This document shows positions 5,374-5,816 of a stretch of DNA of 5,816 nucleotides, piece after piece. The stretch is from Hyphomicrobiaceae bacterium. Lineage in GTDB: Bacteria; Pseudomonadota; Alphaproteobacteria; Rhizobiales; Hyphomicrobiaceae. The notes below the pieces were generated by a model. The model had not been told where the DNA came from and made no database searches. It saw only the letters and a program-made list of their open reading frames with translations. The stretch lies in assembly GCA_020442225.1 (NCBI GenBank), contig JAGRKR010000114.1, positions 1 through 5,816 on the forward strand, written 5' to 3'. Each line of letters starts with the position of its first letter. Within the stretch, counting starts at the first letter, position 1. The position numbers and the translations under genes are program-made.

Positions 5374-5816
5374 TCAGGCCAAGCGCCGCAGCACCACCAG
5401 GGAGTATTCGACGAGCGTGTAGGCGGCGAGCGCCGTCAGCCCGAGCAGCAGTGCGGAGACGAACGGCAGGATGCTGGCGAAGCCGGCCGGCCCGAGGATG
5501 GCGAACAGAGCCACCGCGCCGATCTGCGCCACGCTGTAGGCGGCCGTCTTGAGCTTGCCGCTGCGGCGAGCGGCGAGTGTGCCGGTGCTCTGCTCCGCCA
5601 GCAGGCGCAGGTAGGAGACGGCGATGTCCCGCGAGGCGATGATGAGCAGCGCCCAGAGCGGCATCCAGCCGAGCTCGACGAAGGCCACGAAAATGCAGAC
5701 GTGATAGAGGCTGTCGGCCATGGGATCGAGGATCTTGCCGACGCTCGAAACCTGCTGGTAGGCGCGCGCGATGTGGCCGTCGAGGAAGTCCGAAAACTCA
5801 CAGGCGAGCATGAGCA
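5374..5816 (-). CDS. CDP-alcohol phosphatidyltransferase (PgsA-like), N-terminus cut by window edge
   Basis: Second membrane enzyme of the CDP-alcohol phosphatidyltransferase family. The part visible (147 codons) starts just before the catalytic signature, so roughly the first 40 residues, including the first membrane helix, lie outside the window. An ATG at 5811 is internal to the gene, not a start, because the essential first helix would be missing. Seen: DFLDGHIAR, then G after eight residues, then LDPMAD, completing D-x2-DG-x2-AR-x8-G-x3-D-x3-D. Also seen are SRD followed by YLR, and SGKLKT, which matches the GKxKT element of PgsA, and a hydrophobic C-terminus. It is about 40% identical to its downstream neighbour (41 of about 99 positions by hand, no gaps) and shares the DSxYH sequence after the last catalytic Asp. 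Phosphatidylglycerophosphate synthase is the nearest well-known function; the acceptor is unproven. Confidence 0.88.
   Translation of the reverse strand, partial: LMLACEFSDFLDGHIARAYQQVSSVGKILDPMADSLYHVCIFVAFVELGWMPLWALLIIASRDIAVSYLRLLAEQSTGTLAARRSGKLKTAAYSVAQIGAVALFAILGPAGFASILPFVSALLLGLTALAAYTLVEYSLVVLRRLA

Noticed and set aside
5374..5376. Recoding or readthrough of the TGA (such as selenocysteine) to extend the phosphatidyltransferase
   Set aside because: No selenocysteine-type stem-loop is evident, and the protein already ends at a normal family length before the TGA.

Overview
The window is a GC-rich stretch (roughly two thirds G+C by eye) in which every credible gene lies on the minus strand. 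Codon use, GC-rich third positions and the protein families suggest an alphaproteobacterium, probably Hyphomicrobiales-like. This is inference, since there is no rRNA or marker gene to confirm it. No RNA gene, mobile element, CRISPR array or clear terminator was seen.

In transcription order (right to left) the window opens inside a CDP-alcohol phosphatidyltransferase (5374-5816, N-terminus cut off). A 177-base spacer follows, then a second complete paralogue (4636-5196). The two are about 40% identical by hand alignment and share the DG-AR-G-D-D signature, so they look like an old tandem duplication of a PgsA-like phospholipid head-group enzyme. A LysR-type regulator (3685-4584) follows in the same direction.

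A 132-base, locally AT-rich gap (3553-3684) comes next. It holds three alternating half-sites exactly 11 bp apart, which look like a LysR-type operator. Downstream is a tightly packed five-gene unit. It starts with a cytosolic sulfite-oxidase-fold molybdenum enzyme (2458-3552). After 7 bases comes an SdhB/FrdB-like iron-sulfur protein (1734-2450), then two small three-helix membrane anchors (1405-1731 and 1055-1405, the latter starting on the A of the previous stop). Last is an SdhA/FrdA-like flavoprotein (1-1025, C-terminus beyond the window).

The most interesting content is this five-gene unit: a complete succinate dehydrogenase/fumarate reductase-like complex in the order B-D-C-A, led by a Mo-enzyme of the sulfite oxidase family. 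The flavoprotein lacks the histidine that binds FAD covalently in classical enzymes and has altered residues in the substrate loop. The iron-sulfur subunit has an extra Cys and a His at the 3Fe-4S site. The anchors offer four intramembrane histidines. A specialised quinone-linked oxidoreductase, rather than the housekeeping TCA-cycle enzyme, is a reasonable hypothesis. The substrate cannot be named from sequence alone.
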